Positions 43,549 through 56,300 are shown, numbered from the stretch's first letter. The stretch is DNA of 64,000 nt from Dipteris shenzhenensis (GCA_047967505.1 CM106541.1); one strand, 5' to 3'. Program-made: numbers and translations. The notes: generated from the sequence alone by a model not told the origin.

Positions 43549-46110
43549 GGAAATGAACTCTCGATACCGAGAATTGGTGAAAATGATACTAAATTGGCTA
43601 GAAATTTATTAAATTAACATAGTTAAAATGATGGAGAAAATATATCATCAACGACTTAAACAAAATACAATGGAATTCATGACGAGCAATGATAACTTAA
43701 AACAAATAATAAAGGCTTGTACTCATGTATGGACATTTAAATATATGTTTATATATAAAAAAGGCCTCACAGGATATCTTTCTTCTTGGCAGCTATTTGA
43801 GTACATCGAGAATAGGGGTCTTTGAATCCCCTAGTGGATTCCTAGATATAAATCTAGCTGCAACAGCACTAACATCCTCCTCTCCTGCTGCCAAAGACAT
43901 AGCCATTGCCGTCAATGCCCTGCCATGAATGTTCGATCCAAAGGCATTGATAGCAGCCAGGCGGTGTACCAAAATGAGTTTGTCGGCATTCCAAGTAATG
44001 TTGGAGTATCCAATGGTGCACGACAATGCCTTGCACTTTAGCAGCTCCGAAGGACCTCGAGGAGAAAATTTGCCGTGAAAGACCATGATATTCTCTACGA
44101 CTTTGCCAAGTTAATGGGCCAAAGAATGATCTTGCCCAAATGTGCTGCGAACATTACCCCGTCAGGATGAGAACTCATCAAGCTCGAACGCGTCCTACAA
44201 CAATTCAACAAACTTTAGAAGATCGACAAAACAAATTATATTGAAAGAACATCAAAATAAAAAATATTGTTTGAACTTACCACTACAGTGTCATCGGCTT
44301 CTATCCCTTCCTCATTTGCAATGTTGATAGAACCAGGTGCTGTGTGATGTTCCATTTGGGAGGTGGACGCTTTCTCCTGACCTGTGTTGGAGGTGGGAGC
44401 TTCTACATGAGAGGGTTGTGCATCATATACGGACATGTATGCATCCCTCGTTGAAACCAACGTCGTCATGAGAAAGTCTTCCATTGTCTGGTCTTCAGTA
44501 CCTAAAACCCTAGGATCTTTGACACTTGTGTCAATATCGAACCCCGATAGGACCCCGATTGCCTCATCCTCTCATAGTCCAAAAAGAATCTCTATGTCAT
44601 GGAGGAATACATACTCCTCTCCATTGATGATGAGGGGGGACAAGGACCATAATTCTGAGTCTGGGTCAACGGTCTCCGATACAAATTCTTGCTCTATTGG
44701 GGGCTCTTGAAGTAGGCTCAATGCTTGAGCTACTTCCATCTCCTCTGTTGGATCATCAAGACTCTCTTCCATGTAGATGTCCAAGTCTAGTCTAGGGACA
44801 ACCAGATCAATAGTTCTAATAGAGGGGGTGCTAGACGATGAGGCTTCTTCCTCTAAATTTCCTTCTTGGAGAAGGAAGATGAATGTCATCTCCCATGAAA
44901 GGAATTTGGTGCCTGTATTTTCTGTGATCCCTACATCTAGGATGTCTTGAACTTCGACTGTCCTAAACCCTTCATTTGTAAGGTTGTCACAAAAGTGGGC
45001 CAAGTGCTTTACAAACTTGGGTTCCTCTACGAAGAGATACTTTATATAATCTATGGGAACCCATCTCTTTGAAGTGTGGTCAAGTATATAAGCAAAATTT
45101 GAGAAATTATCTTGCATGTAAAGGATGAGATCTAAGAAGTCATCCTTGGTTTGCATGTATGTGCCTGGACATCTAAAGTCCTATCAACCACTAAAAATAG
45201 CTCTTCCTCATGATCTGCAAATGCAGTTCGTGAGATGAAGTCATGGAATGCAGTTCTAGCTGAATCCATGGCAAATAGCAGTCGATGGAGGGAGTAACTT
45301 TTGAGGACGGGAGTTTCTATGGCTCTCTAAATGTGAAAGTGAGAATGTGATGTAAAAAGGGCTCTTACCCCTTAATATATATAAAAACCCTAATTTGTTT
45401 TCTTCCAGTGCCTGTACTGAAAAGCTAGATACAACATTTGGCCTGTCTTTACATGCGTGATATTGAAACACATCACCCTTTTGGTCACCTGACCTGGTTC
45501 CCCAGTTCGTCCCAAGTAAATCTTCAAGAGCATTTTCATCTACACTTTTATAGGACCACATAGTTTTTGTTCTATGCATATGTATATTCTGAAATAAAGA
45601 AGCAAAAATGTGCAAAGGCATAAACCAAGATAACCTTGCCCATTTGGATCCAAATGTAAACTTCATGGCCATGCCCACATCCTTTGCAATCTTGTCCTTG
45701 TACGATTGCAATGTCCTTGAGTCCACATTGCTGCAATCCATGTCTTGAAGTTGTGGTGGTGCAATGGTTTGCAGACGGCCATAGCTTGATGATGTCATTG
45801 GAGTGATGTATGTTGCATTATACCAATACACATTCTTCATTCGCAAGGAGGCCAACTTCTCCTTGGCATGCATTTGTTTACCTAAATCCTCATGAATTGC
45901 AGTGAACTTGCCTATGAATGATTCAACTGGTTCCCACTCCTCGAGGTCCAAAGGGAAAACATCTGCCACCATGAATAAGAGCTCTTAGAAACCAAACACA
46001 AAATTTCCAAATGGACTCATTACACTTACAGGTGAAAAATGTACAAAGATAGAAAGGCTCACAATGTGATGGTATCCTAGATTGATTGAATGATGGAGGA
46101 AGCCGCATAT

Positions 46111-46210
46111 CTTTTCCCATGTAAACACGCTACACTTTTGCGAGCCATCCTTTCTTCCCACTTTTCCCATGTAAACACGCTACACTTTTGCGAGCCATCC
46201 TTTCTTCCCA
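46111..46210. repeat. 50-bp tandem duplication
   Basis: The segment starting cttttcccatgtaaacacgc is present twice with no differences (46,111-46,160 and 46,161-46,210), at the edge of a gene B block. Perfect identity means it is recent. Confidence 0.95.
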
Positions 46211-46478
46211 AACTTGAACTTCAAGATGTGCACCTTCCACTCATGCAAGATGTCACCTCTCCTACTCTTGGGAAGCTTATGTGGATCTTTGGTCGATCCT
46301 TCTATCACTATCCAGTCATTTAAGCTGTACATGCAAGGGATCCACTCATCCAATGCATTTCTGGTGTTGTGGAAGACACAGGAGGTCACAGCATTGCGTG
46401 GTCTTGTAGCCTTTCTCCTCACCATGCTTGCAGAGGTTGCAACAGCAAGAATGGGACTCCTACACAAGGCAATGTAGC

Positions 46479-46730
46479 TCCAACAGAGGCATAAAAGAGG
46501 GAGAAGGAGAGGGATAGAGCAGTAGCAATAGAGGCACAGGAGAGGGAGAAGGAGAGGGACAAAGCAGCTCCAACAAAGGCACAAAAGAGGGAGAAGGAGA
46601 GGGACAGAGGAGCAACAACAGAGGCACAGGAGAGGGAGAAGGAGAGGGATAGAGCAACAACAACAGATGCACAGAAGAGGGAGAAGGAGAGGGACACAGC
46701 AGCTCCAACAAAGGCACAGGAGAGGGAGAG

Positions 46731-46772
<42 letters not shown>
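46479..46772 (-). repeat. tandem repeat of about 57-60 bp ending in (GA)n
   Basis: About five units of 'aggagagggagaaggagagggacagagcagctccaacaaaggcac' type, followed by about 40 bp of pure GA (46,733-46,772). On the minus strand this is a pyrimidine-rich leader for gene B; the Ser/Leu/Cys frames are by-products. Confidence 0.85.
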
Positions 46773-46776
<4 letters not shown>

Positions 46777-47177
46777 CTGCAGCAAGCAGGAGGAGCAGAG
46801 AAAGAGGGGAAAGAGGGAAAATGCAAGGGATTTGGTTCAAATCTTAGTGATTTGGAAGGTTGGGCCAGAATAGTGGGGGGTAAAGGCCCTAGAAAGAGGG
46901 AGGGGAGAAGAAAAATTCACCAGAAGGGCCCTACCATCCCATTGAAGGCAGTTTTGGGCTCATGTGGGGGAGGTGCACCTGATAGGAGGGTCAAACATGG
47001 GTTAAGATGGGGGGGATGATTTGGGTGGTCCCTAGTGTAAGGGGAGCAACCAATAGGGGCTCTCTGCAGGCCTGCCCACCCTCCACCGCAACATACCATT
47101 GCCCCACAGCTTCTAGCACTCTCATTGGTACACCTCAAATCAATCTCTAATCCCTTGAAATTAGGAAACACTAATTG

Positions 47178-47211
47178 GAGGCCCTTTTGAGACCCCAATT
47201 CTCCCCTAATG
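47178..47211 (-). repeat. right terminal inverted repeat of the composite
   Basis: Exact inverse of 22,821-22,854, ending ctcccctaatg. Confidence 0.85.
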
Positions 47212-47574
47212 AAATGGGTTTAGACTAGTTCAATGCTAATGAAACCAATGAGGTATCACTTGTTTCACATCACCACATGATCTCACTGCCACTTTTATAA
47301 TCCCCAAGAGTGCTCACTCGCCTAAAATTGTTTTGATTCATGATCATTGGCTACACCTGATCATGCTTTGAGACTTATGTGGGGATCTATTTATTTATTT
47401 TCAAGGAGACATTAAATAATGTACAAAAAGAATATAATGTGCAAAACATGTAACATGTAGGTTGTCCTTTAGTTTGAATTCATCATAGCCCTATTGGCCT
47501 TCGTGAATAGCCATTGTTTTTTTATTCTTTGACATTCTATGGATATGCTTTGGGGAGAGTACATATTTTGCTAG

Positions 47575-47627
<53 letters not shown>

Positions 47628-48390
47628 GTTCACAAATAAGTTTTATTACAAATTGAACAAACCTCCAAGTTCAGTTACTTGGTAGCCTTGTACATAGAAT
47701 TGCACGTCTTTTCAGCTTTTGGAAAAGTATATGACCTCCTTTTAAAAAAATACCGAGGTAAAGTGGAAATTTTCCATTGATGTCTAGTAAGAATTTCGCA
47801 TCTTAGGTTATGAGAATCTTAATAAGTGCTAGAACCTAGATCTTGCTAGTAGACCTCCATGAACTCTCTCTCTCTCTCTCTCTCTCCTTTTCAGTGTTAG
47901 AAGCACATTATAGTGGTAGGTTTTAAAGTCCAAGTAGGTAGACTTTGATGACAATATCTTCATCATTGGGCATTTTTTTCAATGAAAAAAAAAAGCTTGG
48001 TGGGAAGAAATGCATGATATTTTTTCATTCTCTCAGGGGTCACAAAGAAAGAATTTGGGCGAGATGTCCTTCATGGGAAAAACGAGGGCGTGCTGAAGAT
48101 GAGTCCTTTAAAGTCACGCAGCTGGACCCGTGAGGCCGCAACAAAGTTGAGAGCAGGTGGAATCCAACTCCACCACAAAAACCTTCAAAGAATCAAATTA
48201 GCGTCCACGTGGTATGCGTTCAGATAGCCTGTCTCAAATGGTACTTTGAGACGTTGCCGTCAACATGATGTCACCAAGGGTACGGAACGTACACTGAATC
48301 TATTACACAGTGTACACACTGTTCGTCGTCCAAACTCGACTTGACCTCTTGATCAGAAACTTTTAAGCAGACGAGTACTGGGGCACGTAG
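47212..48390. other. intergenic, two CT microsatellites
   Basis: Contains (CT)n at 47,577-47,624 and 47,864-47,886. No gene is supportable. It separates the composite element from the kinase gene. Confidence 0.6.
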
Positions 48391-48409
48391 TGAGAGTTTG
48401 ATGAGAGCG

Positions 48410-48535
48410 ATTGAACAAAGCTCAGCATCCTGCGCCAGACAGATTGAACAAAGCTCCCTTGCATTTGACACAGAGATTGAACAAAGATCATCAGCATACT
48501 GGGGCAGACAGATTGAACAACGCTCCCTTCCCGCC
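48410..48535 (-). repeat. short repeats in the 3' flank of the kinase gene
   Basis: The 15-base phrase gattgaacaaagctc recurs four times (two copies slightly changed) around 48,410, 48,440, 48,476 and 48,510. It straddles the kinase stop codon at 48,491, so the last repeats lie within the coding region and the rest in the 3' UTR. Confidence 0.7.
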
Positions 48536-50385
48536 ACTAACCCTGCTGGCGCACGACCTCCACATCCCCGTCTCCCAATCCTGCCTCTGTATCTCTTTCC
48601 AGCCGATTTGAGTGCTCCTTAACCTTTGCTGGACTTTTCCAGCTTGCCCATCACTGCCCGTCACCTCCGTCTTCCTCTTTTCGCTCTCCTTCGACATGCT
48701 GGCCATGCATCCCGACGATTTGCCGGCGGAAGAAGTGGGTGTAGTGATGGCAGCGGCTATTCGGTCGTTAACATCCAGCTGGTCGGTCAGCCGGCTCTTG
48801 TCTACAATGTCTGAACGCTGCGACTTCAGTGATGGATCAGTTAACTGATTGCGTGGAGAAACCGTGTCCGAACGTCGTAATTTGAATGACGACTCGATTA
48901 ACTGTTCGCGTGGCGATCCCGAAACTGAGGTCTGTGCGTCAAGTTTCCTTGCCCCTTGGGATAGGTGAGGCGGTGACAGTTCACAATTCGGGTATACGAA
49001 AGGAGCAGGATGTAGTACGCCTTGGGGACGTGATACTTCACAATTTGCGTGGACGAAAGAAGGCGCAGGATGTAGTACGCCTTCGGATATAAGATGAGGC
49101 GACGATACTCTACAATTTGAGTAGACGGAAGAAACCGCAGCCACATCCTGTGCTGATGGAGTTGCGAGGAGAGGTGATGCCCTAGTCTTTCGAGATCCAG
49201 ACCATTCGGATGCGGAGAGTGGAGGCGAATTAGCAGACGGCGACGGTGCTTCAGACTGTGGTTCTTCTTGGGGCTTCATTGCTTTTCGGTAGTTCTCTGT
49301 ATGGCGGAGAATCCAAGGATGTTCTGCAAGGAAATTCAAACACAGCATTAGCGCCAGATCCAATTCCAATTACTCCCCACACCTCAACGTGGCATCGAAG
49401 AGAACAAGGCTCACGGCTTTACCTAGTATTTGTGAAGGCGTCATCCTCGCCTTGACATCGCTGCATAGCATTCCCCGGATCAATTCCTTGGCAGAGCCAG
49501 AGACCTTACGCCATGGATCGCCAATGAAATTCACATGAGCCCGCCTGATTGCACTGAATATGGCTTGCTCCGTCCCTCCCCAGAAAGGCGGCACTCCGCT
49601 CAGCAGAATGTAAAGGATGACGCCAGCGCTCCAGATGTCGATCTCCTCCGAATACTCCCCCTGAAGCACCTCAGGAGCAATGTAGTAGGCGCTTCCAGCC
49701 ATGCCCGAAAATTTATTACCTACAAAACATCCACAACTGAAATCGACTTCAAGCACCTAGAGATGCCCCTTAACGCAGAAACGAAAAGTCTAGAACACTG
49801 ATGACCTGCAGAAAGGTAATATATTGAGAATCTCATACCTGGTGAGTAGCGAAGTGCCATGCCGAAGTCTGCAAGCTTGATGGCCGACGAGTCGGACGTG
49901 TTGGCAAGAAGTATATTCTCAGGCTTAAGGTCCCGGTGTATGACGCCCACGCTATGCAAGTGAGCGATCGCTTCGACCAAGCTCTTGATGATCACAGCAG
50001 CTTCGGGCTCGCTGAAGCGTTCCTTCTGAGCAAGCAGGTCGAAGAGCTCGCCGCCATGGCAGAGCTCCATGACGATATGGACTTCAGCGGGGTCCTCAAA
50101 GGCGTCATGGAAGCGGACGACGCGGGGGTGGCCGGAGAGGTGCTGGAGGATGAGGATTTCACTGAGCAAGTCGTCGGGGGCGGAGGAGGAATTAGAGAGG
50201 AGGGATTTGGGGATGGATTTACAAGCGAAGGGGAGGCCGGAGGGGATATGGGTGCAGCGACGGATGATGCCGAACTGGCCACGGCCGAGCTCGGGGCCAA
50301 GGTGGTAGAGGGTGGTGATGTCTATGGAGTGGTGAGGGGAAAGGATGGATTTGGAGCTGTGCAGCAGAGGAAGGCAATTGCCCAT
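48491..50385 (-). CDS. PEPKR1-like Ser/Thr protein kinase (CDPK/PEPRK group)
   Basis: Three exons: 50,385-49,839, 49,719-49,423 and 49,323-48,491, joined by introns of 119 and 99 bp with GT/AG ends and consistent phase (558 residues). The start MGNCLP gives Gly2 and Cys4, the usual myristoyl/palmitoyl membrane anchor of CDPK relatives. Kinase motifs: LGRGQFG loop, FACKSIPK lysine, LSGHPRVV, HIVMELCHGGELF, IHRDLKPEN, KLADFG, AGSAYYIAPEVL, DIWSAGVILYILLSGVPPFW and LIRGMLC, ending EHPWI. These favour PEPKR1-type kinases over CDPKs. There are no EF hands, so calcium is unlikely to act directly. The tail of about 270 residues after the kinase domain is Ser-rich with degenerate repeats (GVLHPAPSFVHANCE, GVLHPAPFVYPNCE). 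The last exon may lack a further exon. It is the only intact host-type gene here. Confidence 0.9.
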
Positions 50386-50715
50386 GACTCCCAGCTTCAC
50401 TGTGTGAACTTTGAAGCTCTCAACTCATCAAAGTATTTGATTTTTAAAGCATCCACAAACACGTTTCGTGTATGCTTCGTAGAAGAATCGTGGTCCGCGG
50501 CTGCAAGGCTTTCGTCCTCTTGAAGTCAAATTTCCCCCAAGTCGGTTCAAAAAAAAACCGACGTCCTCAAGATTCATTAGTTAGGACTCAATACAAAATC
50601 TAAGGTGTGGTTGAGCCTGCCGTGAGTACGACCAAAACCATTCATCGGAGCTCTAGAAGACAATGTGTTTTTGGGGCTAGACCATTTCGCAACTTTGTCC
50701 GAATATCATCGTTGG
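50386..50715 (-). promoter_or_regulatory. upstream region of the kinase gene
   Basis: The 330 bp between the kinase start and the CACTA terminus must hold its promoter. A hairpin (gtcggttc...accgac, about 50,540-50,562) is visible. I see no convincing TATA box. Confidence 0.35.
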
Positions 50716-52572
50716 CACAACAAGATAAAGCACCTACAGACGTGTTTACTGAACTAAAAAAAAACTTACGGGCACGTCTATTTGCACATTTATTTGCGCA
50801 TTTAGAGACCCGCATCTAACGGCACGTCTATATAGCAAACAGACGTGCATATAGACGCGTATATAGATGTGTATATAGACATTCTACTAGAAATTTTTAA
50901 AAACAGATAGACGCATGATTAAACGCGTGTATAGATGCATTTATAAACGATCTTATAAACGCTTTTATAGACGTGCAAATAGACGCTCCTCGAACAAACA
51001 GACACGTATATAGATGCATTTATAGATGCCCTGATAGACGCATTACATAATATTTTTTAAATTTACAGAATATTGTGTATGTTGTGTATGCTATATGTAG
51101 TTACAGGAATCCCATTTCCACATTGTGTAATTCAATTCTTACAACCAACCGCATTTTAATTAGCACTCTTGCAAGCACGTCTATAGCCGACAATTACAAT
51201 TCCAAATAAAATATTACAACTCCAAAACGTTTAGTTCACAAGGCATTAATTGATAGAATGTTGCACAAGAAAATTGAAAGCTCAAAAAGTGCTTGTATGT
51301 ACATATAGCACGAAGCTAAGCCACGTCATGTGGCTTCAAGTACAAAAAATAAGAGGAGTGTATATACAAGAGGCACGAAGCCAAGCCAGTGGCTTTAAGT
51401 ACAAAAAAGAGTAGCTAGCACTACTTCTACGACTAATCTAAGTTCTCCACGTCCTCGCTCCCTTCTATGCTCCCTTCTGCGCTCCCTTCCCTGCCTCCCT
51501 CCTGGTCTTCTTCCTCATCTTCTTGTGCAGGGGCCTGTAAACAAGGGACAACATATATCAATGTATGAAAAATCAAATCTTTACTTATAATATTGACATT
51601 ATTTAATTACTTTCAAATACCTCGGGGGGCGTTTCAGTAGCCCGGATATACTGCTCCTCAGTAATCAACCCGTCATGATAGAAGTGCTTCCATGTATCTC
51701 CTCTGCGATGGTGGCGGTGGTAGGCTATCTCTACAGGAGTAGGGTATCTGCCCACAATATCAAGCTGCAAGACGACACAATTTGCGGAGGGATTAGTACA
51801 AAGAAACAATCTCCTAATAAACTACATAAATAATATAATTTGAGATCGATACTTACAAATTGGGCCTCCTATGATTCAACACCCCCTGCTCCAAAATGCA
51901 CGCTTTCATATTGCTCTATTTGGATTCTTCGTGCCTCCACGTGCTGCAGACTGGGTTTCTCCCTCGCTGACTTCATTGCTTTCTTCCACTCACACTTGTG
52001 AGCGGTGTGGGGCGGGCCCCTTGGTGGTTGACCTCCCTCGAGCCTGGCAAGCTCCGCTAGTGCTTGCCTTTTAAGCAAAGATCTTTTATTGCCAAGTATC
52101 GTAACAATCTTTGACTTGGCCCATTTATCTGTGACATGAACATTGGAGAGGTTAGGATACCCAGAGCGAACAGCAGTGAGGGTCTCATCAGCCAACCTCT
52201 TTGGATGGTCTTTGTAGTGAATAAAGCGATCTCTGTAATTGTTAGCAATTATAGAGCGCATAAAGGCCATGATGTCCTTCCCCCGTGCATCCATCAAGAT
52301 GCCTCCTATCTGAGTGATGTCATAGAACATCGTACCATCAGCCAGAGGCACATTTAAGTCATCTAAATCATCGTCATCCCCACCACCACTCCTCCCAAAG
52401 CATTGTGCCATGCATCCCCCACCGCTCTCCCTGCTACTATGCCTGCTACCATGTCGTGTCGAGCTAGTACGCTGGCCACTCATAGCTGGAGACTGCACGG
52501 GACTATGTGGATGACTCGTAGCTGGAGAACCGAGTCTCGACTGCATAGGAGTATGCTGATGGCTCTGTGAGA
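50716..52572 (-). mobile_element. CACTA element E3, inverted partial copy
   Basis: Starts CACAACAAGATAAAGCACC, the same end as the inverse of 60,535. Then come subterminal agacg repeats (50,750-51,060) and an ORF1 copy on the minus strand. It is cut at 52,572 inside ORF1 by the left end of another copy; the tnp2 half is absent. Confidence 0.85.
51434..52572 (-). pseudogene. CACTA ORF1 (TnpA-like), truncated copy in E3
   Basis: Minus-strand exons at about 52,572-51,875, 51,765-51,622 and 51,535-51,434 match the ORF1 of E2 at high identity: DGTMFYDITQIGGILMDARG, ANNYRDRFIHYKDHPKRLAD, KSKIVTILGNKRSLLKRQAL and RHHRRGDTWKHFYHDGLITE. The N-terminal 110 residues are missing because the copy is cut at 52,572. 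Unlike E2, this copy has no stop in the Ser/Arg stretch near the MAQCFG motif (it reads TRHGSRHSSRE). Confidence 0.8.
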
Positions 52573-52932
52573 CACAACAACACAAAGCAACTATAGACGC
52601 GCTTGGTAGACGCGCAAAATAACGAGCACGTCTATAGGCATTGCTTTAGTAGAGGAATTACGGGCGCGTCTAAAAGCGCATCTAACAACTCGTCTATTTG
52701 CGCGTATATTAACACGTCTACTTACGCGTCTAAACTAAGAAAATACGAGTCTGTCTAACATCGCGTTTATTAGCACGTCTATTTGCGCATGTATTAGCGC
52801 GTTTATTTGTACATTTACACTGAGAATGAGATGCGCATTTAGACGCAATCCAGAGAATACAGAAAGTGAGATTTTGGTGTACATCATTGCTTTCCAAACA
52901 TTGCCCATGATTACAAAAGTACATAATTTTTT
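52573..52932 (-). mobile_element. left end of CACTA element E4
   Basis: Begins CACAACAACACAAAGCAAC and carries dense agacgcg/cgcgtcta repeats. It ends in six T residues at 52,932, where E2 was inserted. Its continuation is 60,536-62,758 (see E4). Confidence 0.85.
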
Positions 52933-53240
52933 CACAACAACACAAAGCAACTATAGACGCGCAAAATAGCGGGCGCGTCTATAGGCGTTGCTCTAGTAGA
53001 GAAATTACGGGCGCGTCTATTAGCGCGGCTAAATGCTCGTCTATTTGCGCGTCAATCACCGCGTTTATTTGCGCGTTAGACCTGAGAAAATACGGGCCCG
53101 TCTAGCATCCCATCTATTAGCGCGTCTATTCGCACGTGTATTTGCACGTTTATTTGCGTGTTTATACTGAGACTCAGACGCGCATTTAGACGCGGGGTTA
53201 GACGCGCTCCAGAGAATACAGAAAGTGAGATTTTGGTGTA
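52933..53240. repeat. left subterminal repeats of E2
   Basis: Words of the form cgcgtcta, gcgcgtctatt and gcgtttatttgcgcg at short intervals. They are very CpG-rich compared with the flanking sequence and are probably binding sites for the ORF1 protein (inference). Confidence 0.75.
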
Positions 53241-53374
53241 CATCATTGCTTTCCAAACATTGCCCATGATTACCAAAGCACATAATTTTTTGCAAGCCCA
53301 CATATACAAGAATTAAGGGAAATGAGGAGAATGAGACAATATGTAAAATAGTTTTGCCAATATCAATTGTGGGG

Positions 53375-56300
53375 CTATGGTTCAATCTCATCCTCAATGA
53401 GATCAACCCTTGCCAAACTATCTACTTCAAAATCCAAACAAGTGTTTAGATCTACAAATACATTCAACCCACTACTACTTGTACCACTCATGTGCTCATC
53501 GAAATCAAGATCTCCAATGGTAGGCTCGTCCTCACGGGTAATGCCGGCCTCAATATCTATATCTCCTATCTCATGATCATCCTCCTCTCTTGTATCACGG
53601 TCATCATCACGTCCATGGGCATGATCATCCTCCATATGCTCCATATTAGTAAATGTACTATACATCACTTTGGAACGTGGCATAATAGGTATGACATGCC
53701 ACCACCTATTATTATCCACCATTGGTTGATAGACAACCTAATTCAAACACAAATACAATCATGTTACTTTTCTTGCATCAAATATTTAAAAGCGAGTATT
53801 TTTATGTGTGTGCACAGTACCTGTTCACATTGTTGCGGTAGTATTAGTGTGTCCTTCCTACTTTGCCAAAACTTTGTGGAGTCAATAGTTACAAAGCCAC
53901 TTGCATGGCGTTTGATTGTTGCATTAGGGCCTCTTTCCACCACGTCCTTAAACCACTTTACATCCAAAACATACACAAAGAAGCGTCGAAAGTCAAGCAT
54001 AATGATATCTTGGATTATGCCACAATAATCATCCATGACTCCATTGGCTCCCTCAAAGCTAGCAATGACGCCGCAATCTTGTGTGTTTCTCTTATCATCA
54101 ATCCGTTGTGTTCGAAAATGCTTGCCCTCACACCATATAGCATTGAACATAGTGCACTACACCAAGAAAAAATCAATTAAATAAGCAATCTAAATTATAA
54201 AAACCTCCTAACTTATGCATAACATTCTATATACCGACCTTGCTCATGCATCCCCTAGCATACTCCCATTCTTCCATTGTGATATGCATCTCCTCGTCTT
54301 TCTCTGCTTTCTCCATTTCATCAAGTAGCCAATCCACATGAATATCCTTTGGAAGTGCTCTTAGACGCTGAGGGTATGGCACACGAGATCCGTGGTGTGT
54401 ACGAAAGAAGGCCCTTTCTTCTTGTCTTCTTGCCTTTGCATCCTCGTATCTTGTCACCCATCTTTCATCACATCACTATTAAGCACGCAAAAGAGGTTGA
54501 TACTATTACACAACTCCGTGTCTATTACTTTGTTGCGTCCTCTTCCTTGAGGCACAATAGAGGTCATCCTTAGGTCTTCATCATCGAGAGCCATAGTCGT
54601 GGGAGAGAGCTATCCACATCAACAAGAAACTCAGAAATATATACAAGTGACTCTTGTACCAACCAACCCTCGGCCATGCTACCTTCGGGTCTTGCATTTT
54701 GTCTCACGAAGCCCTTCAAGGTCTTCATGAAGCGCTCGAGGAAGAACAACCATCGTGCATGTATAGTACCGCATATAGCAATCTCATCCACCAAATGCAC
54801 TATGAGATGTAGTGGCTTGTGAGAATAGAACGTGGAAATGTCTCCTCCATTAAACAAACTGCCTCCACTGACATAACTCGAGCATTCTCAAGCATGGTGG
54901 GATCTATTTCCTTTGAGCTCACATACCTCACAAGCTCACCCATCTTGTAAATACAATCTTTCACGTCCTTTGATGCATTACGTGAAATGCTAGTAGGTAG
55001 TATGAACTGAACCCGCGAGGAGGTGGTTGATTAGCTGCTTATAGCTATTCACTCACAAATTTTAAAGGAAAAAGATATTATGCATATAAAATACTTACTT
55101 GGAGCATCTTGTGCCAATCATGAGATTTCAAGCCATATAATTGCTCTACACCTCTTTTCTTGCTCTTTGTAAAGGCTCCCTTAAAACACCTCATGCATCT
55201 AGTGGGAGTACGAATTGTAGTAATAGCGCGCTTCACCGTCGCCATCTCTAGCTTTGATAACATCCACGGTGCACGAGGTAAAAAAACACGCCCATTTGGT
55301 CTCTCTTGAGGCCAAGCTTCACGCATCCTCCCTGTGGTACGTAGATCCTCCCTTATGCCTGCCGAATCTCGTGTCCCATTCAAATGCTCCCAAATGGTAG
55401 ATGCCACATTCTTGAAGATATGCATGGGATCGAGTAGGTGATTGATCTTGAGGTGGGACCAATATGGTAAACGATAAAAGATGGAGTATCTAAATAAAAT
55501 AAAGTGTTAGCGTGCAATACTCACTTTCAACCAATATAGCCAATCTTTACTTCCAGCCAATAGTTACAAATCCTTACCGGCTCATGCCAAGTGGTGGTTG
55601 GAGGAGTCGTGGAACCGTCCCAAATTCTCATCCAATCTCCCACGGTGAGTGATTGTGGGAGGACTTCATTCCAAGGGGCAACATATCTAGGATGATCAGG
55701 TGGGAGAAATCGATGGTGATTCTCATAGATGACCTTATTCAATGCGTCTGCCCGTGAGGCAACTAGCGAAGGACCACAAACAGGACATGCATGGTAACCC
55801 GATGTAGTGAGACCTGAAACAATAGATGCAATTAAGAGTGGAAGGTGGGTTTAGGGTGCCACGTCCTTGCCTATTCATAATTAAAAAATGCAATGCTTAT
55901 CTGAACACTCGCCATAGCCTGGGAAGTCATGCATCGTCCACATCAAGACTGCTTTGCAGTTGAAGTCTCGTGACGAGGGAGGCCTACTCACATCATGCAC
56001 CTCGATACCTCTCCAAAGTATCTCTAGCTCATCAATCAAAGGCTCCAAATAAACATCAGGGTTTTTGACTTTATGTTTCCCTGGAATTAGAAGGGACAGC
56101 ATGACATGTCCTTTCTTAATAGCCATAGAGGGTGGAAGATTGTAATTCACCAATACCACTGGCCATACACTGTAAGACGTGCTTTTGAGACCAAATGGGT
56201 TCACACCGTCCATACCCAATCCAAGTCTCAAGCTCCTAGGTTCTTCCTTGAAGCTTGGCCATGTGTCTTCAATATGCTTCCACGCAAGAGAGTCCGCGGG

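Larger units (their letters stand above)
43793..46840 (-). pseudogene. gene B, unrecognised multi-exon transposon gene
   Basis: Coding-like minus-strand blocks in order: about 46,410-46,180 (VTSCVFHNTRNALDEWIPCM, then SRRGDILHEWKVHILKFKFG); 45,972-45,256 (VFPLDLEEWEPVESFIGKFT, AMKFTFGSKWARLSWFMPLH); 45,156-44,572 (DFLDLILYMQDNFSNFAYIL, ending acidic); 44,484-44,236; and 44,086-43,793 (LAAINAFGSNIHGRALTAMA). Exon joints are not resolved. The blocks are open for up to 239 codons and have ordinary amino-acid composition, so they were probably one gene read towards gene A. I recognise no domain. A pyrimidine-rich leader and repeats precede it, as in gene A. Confidence 0.45.
22821..47211. mobile_element. 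composite element bracketed by a 34-bp perfect inverted repeat
   Basis: 22,821-22,854 and 47,178-47,211 are perfect inverted copies (CATTAGGGGAGAATTGGGGT and onward). Inside, pyrimidine-rich tracts lie just within each end, on the strand of the adjacent gene. Gene A (plus) and gene B (minus) converge on a histone H3-like pseudogene and a foldback. Subtracting the nested 15.15-kb element and a MITE leaves about 9 kb, a normal size for a DNA transposon. If the termini start at GGGGAG, the flanks are TA on both sides; this could be a 2-bp duplication or simply the palindromic extension of the repeat. The superfamily is unassigned. Confidence 0.6.

Noticed and set aside
46180-46840. Ser/Leu/Cys-rich minus-strand frames of up to 201 codons
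   Set aside because: The part over 46,479-46,772 is tandem repeat plus (GA)n read in three frames; only 46,180-46,410 looks coding.
49936-50523. 195-codon plus-strand frame opposite the kinase exon 1
   Set aside because: Shadow of the kinase gene, which has all catalytic motifs on the minus strand.
50716-50720. CACAA read as possible chance match rather than a CACTA terminus
   Set aside because: The same 19-20 bp occur inverted at 60,535 and in variant form at 52,573, 52,933 and 62,759, so it is a genuine terminus.
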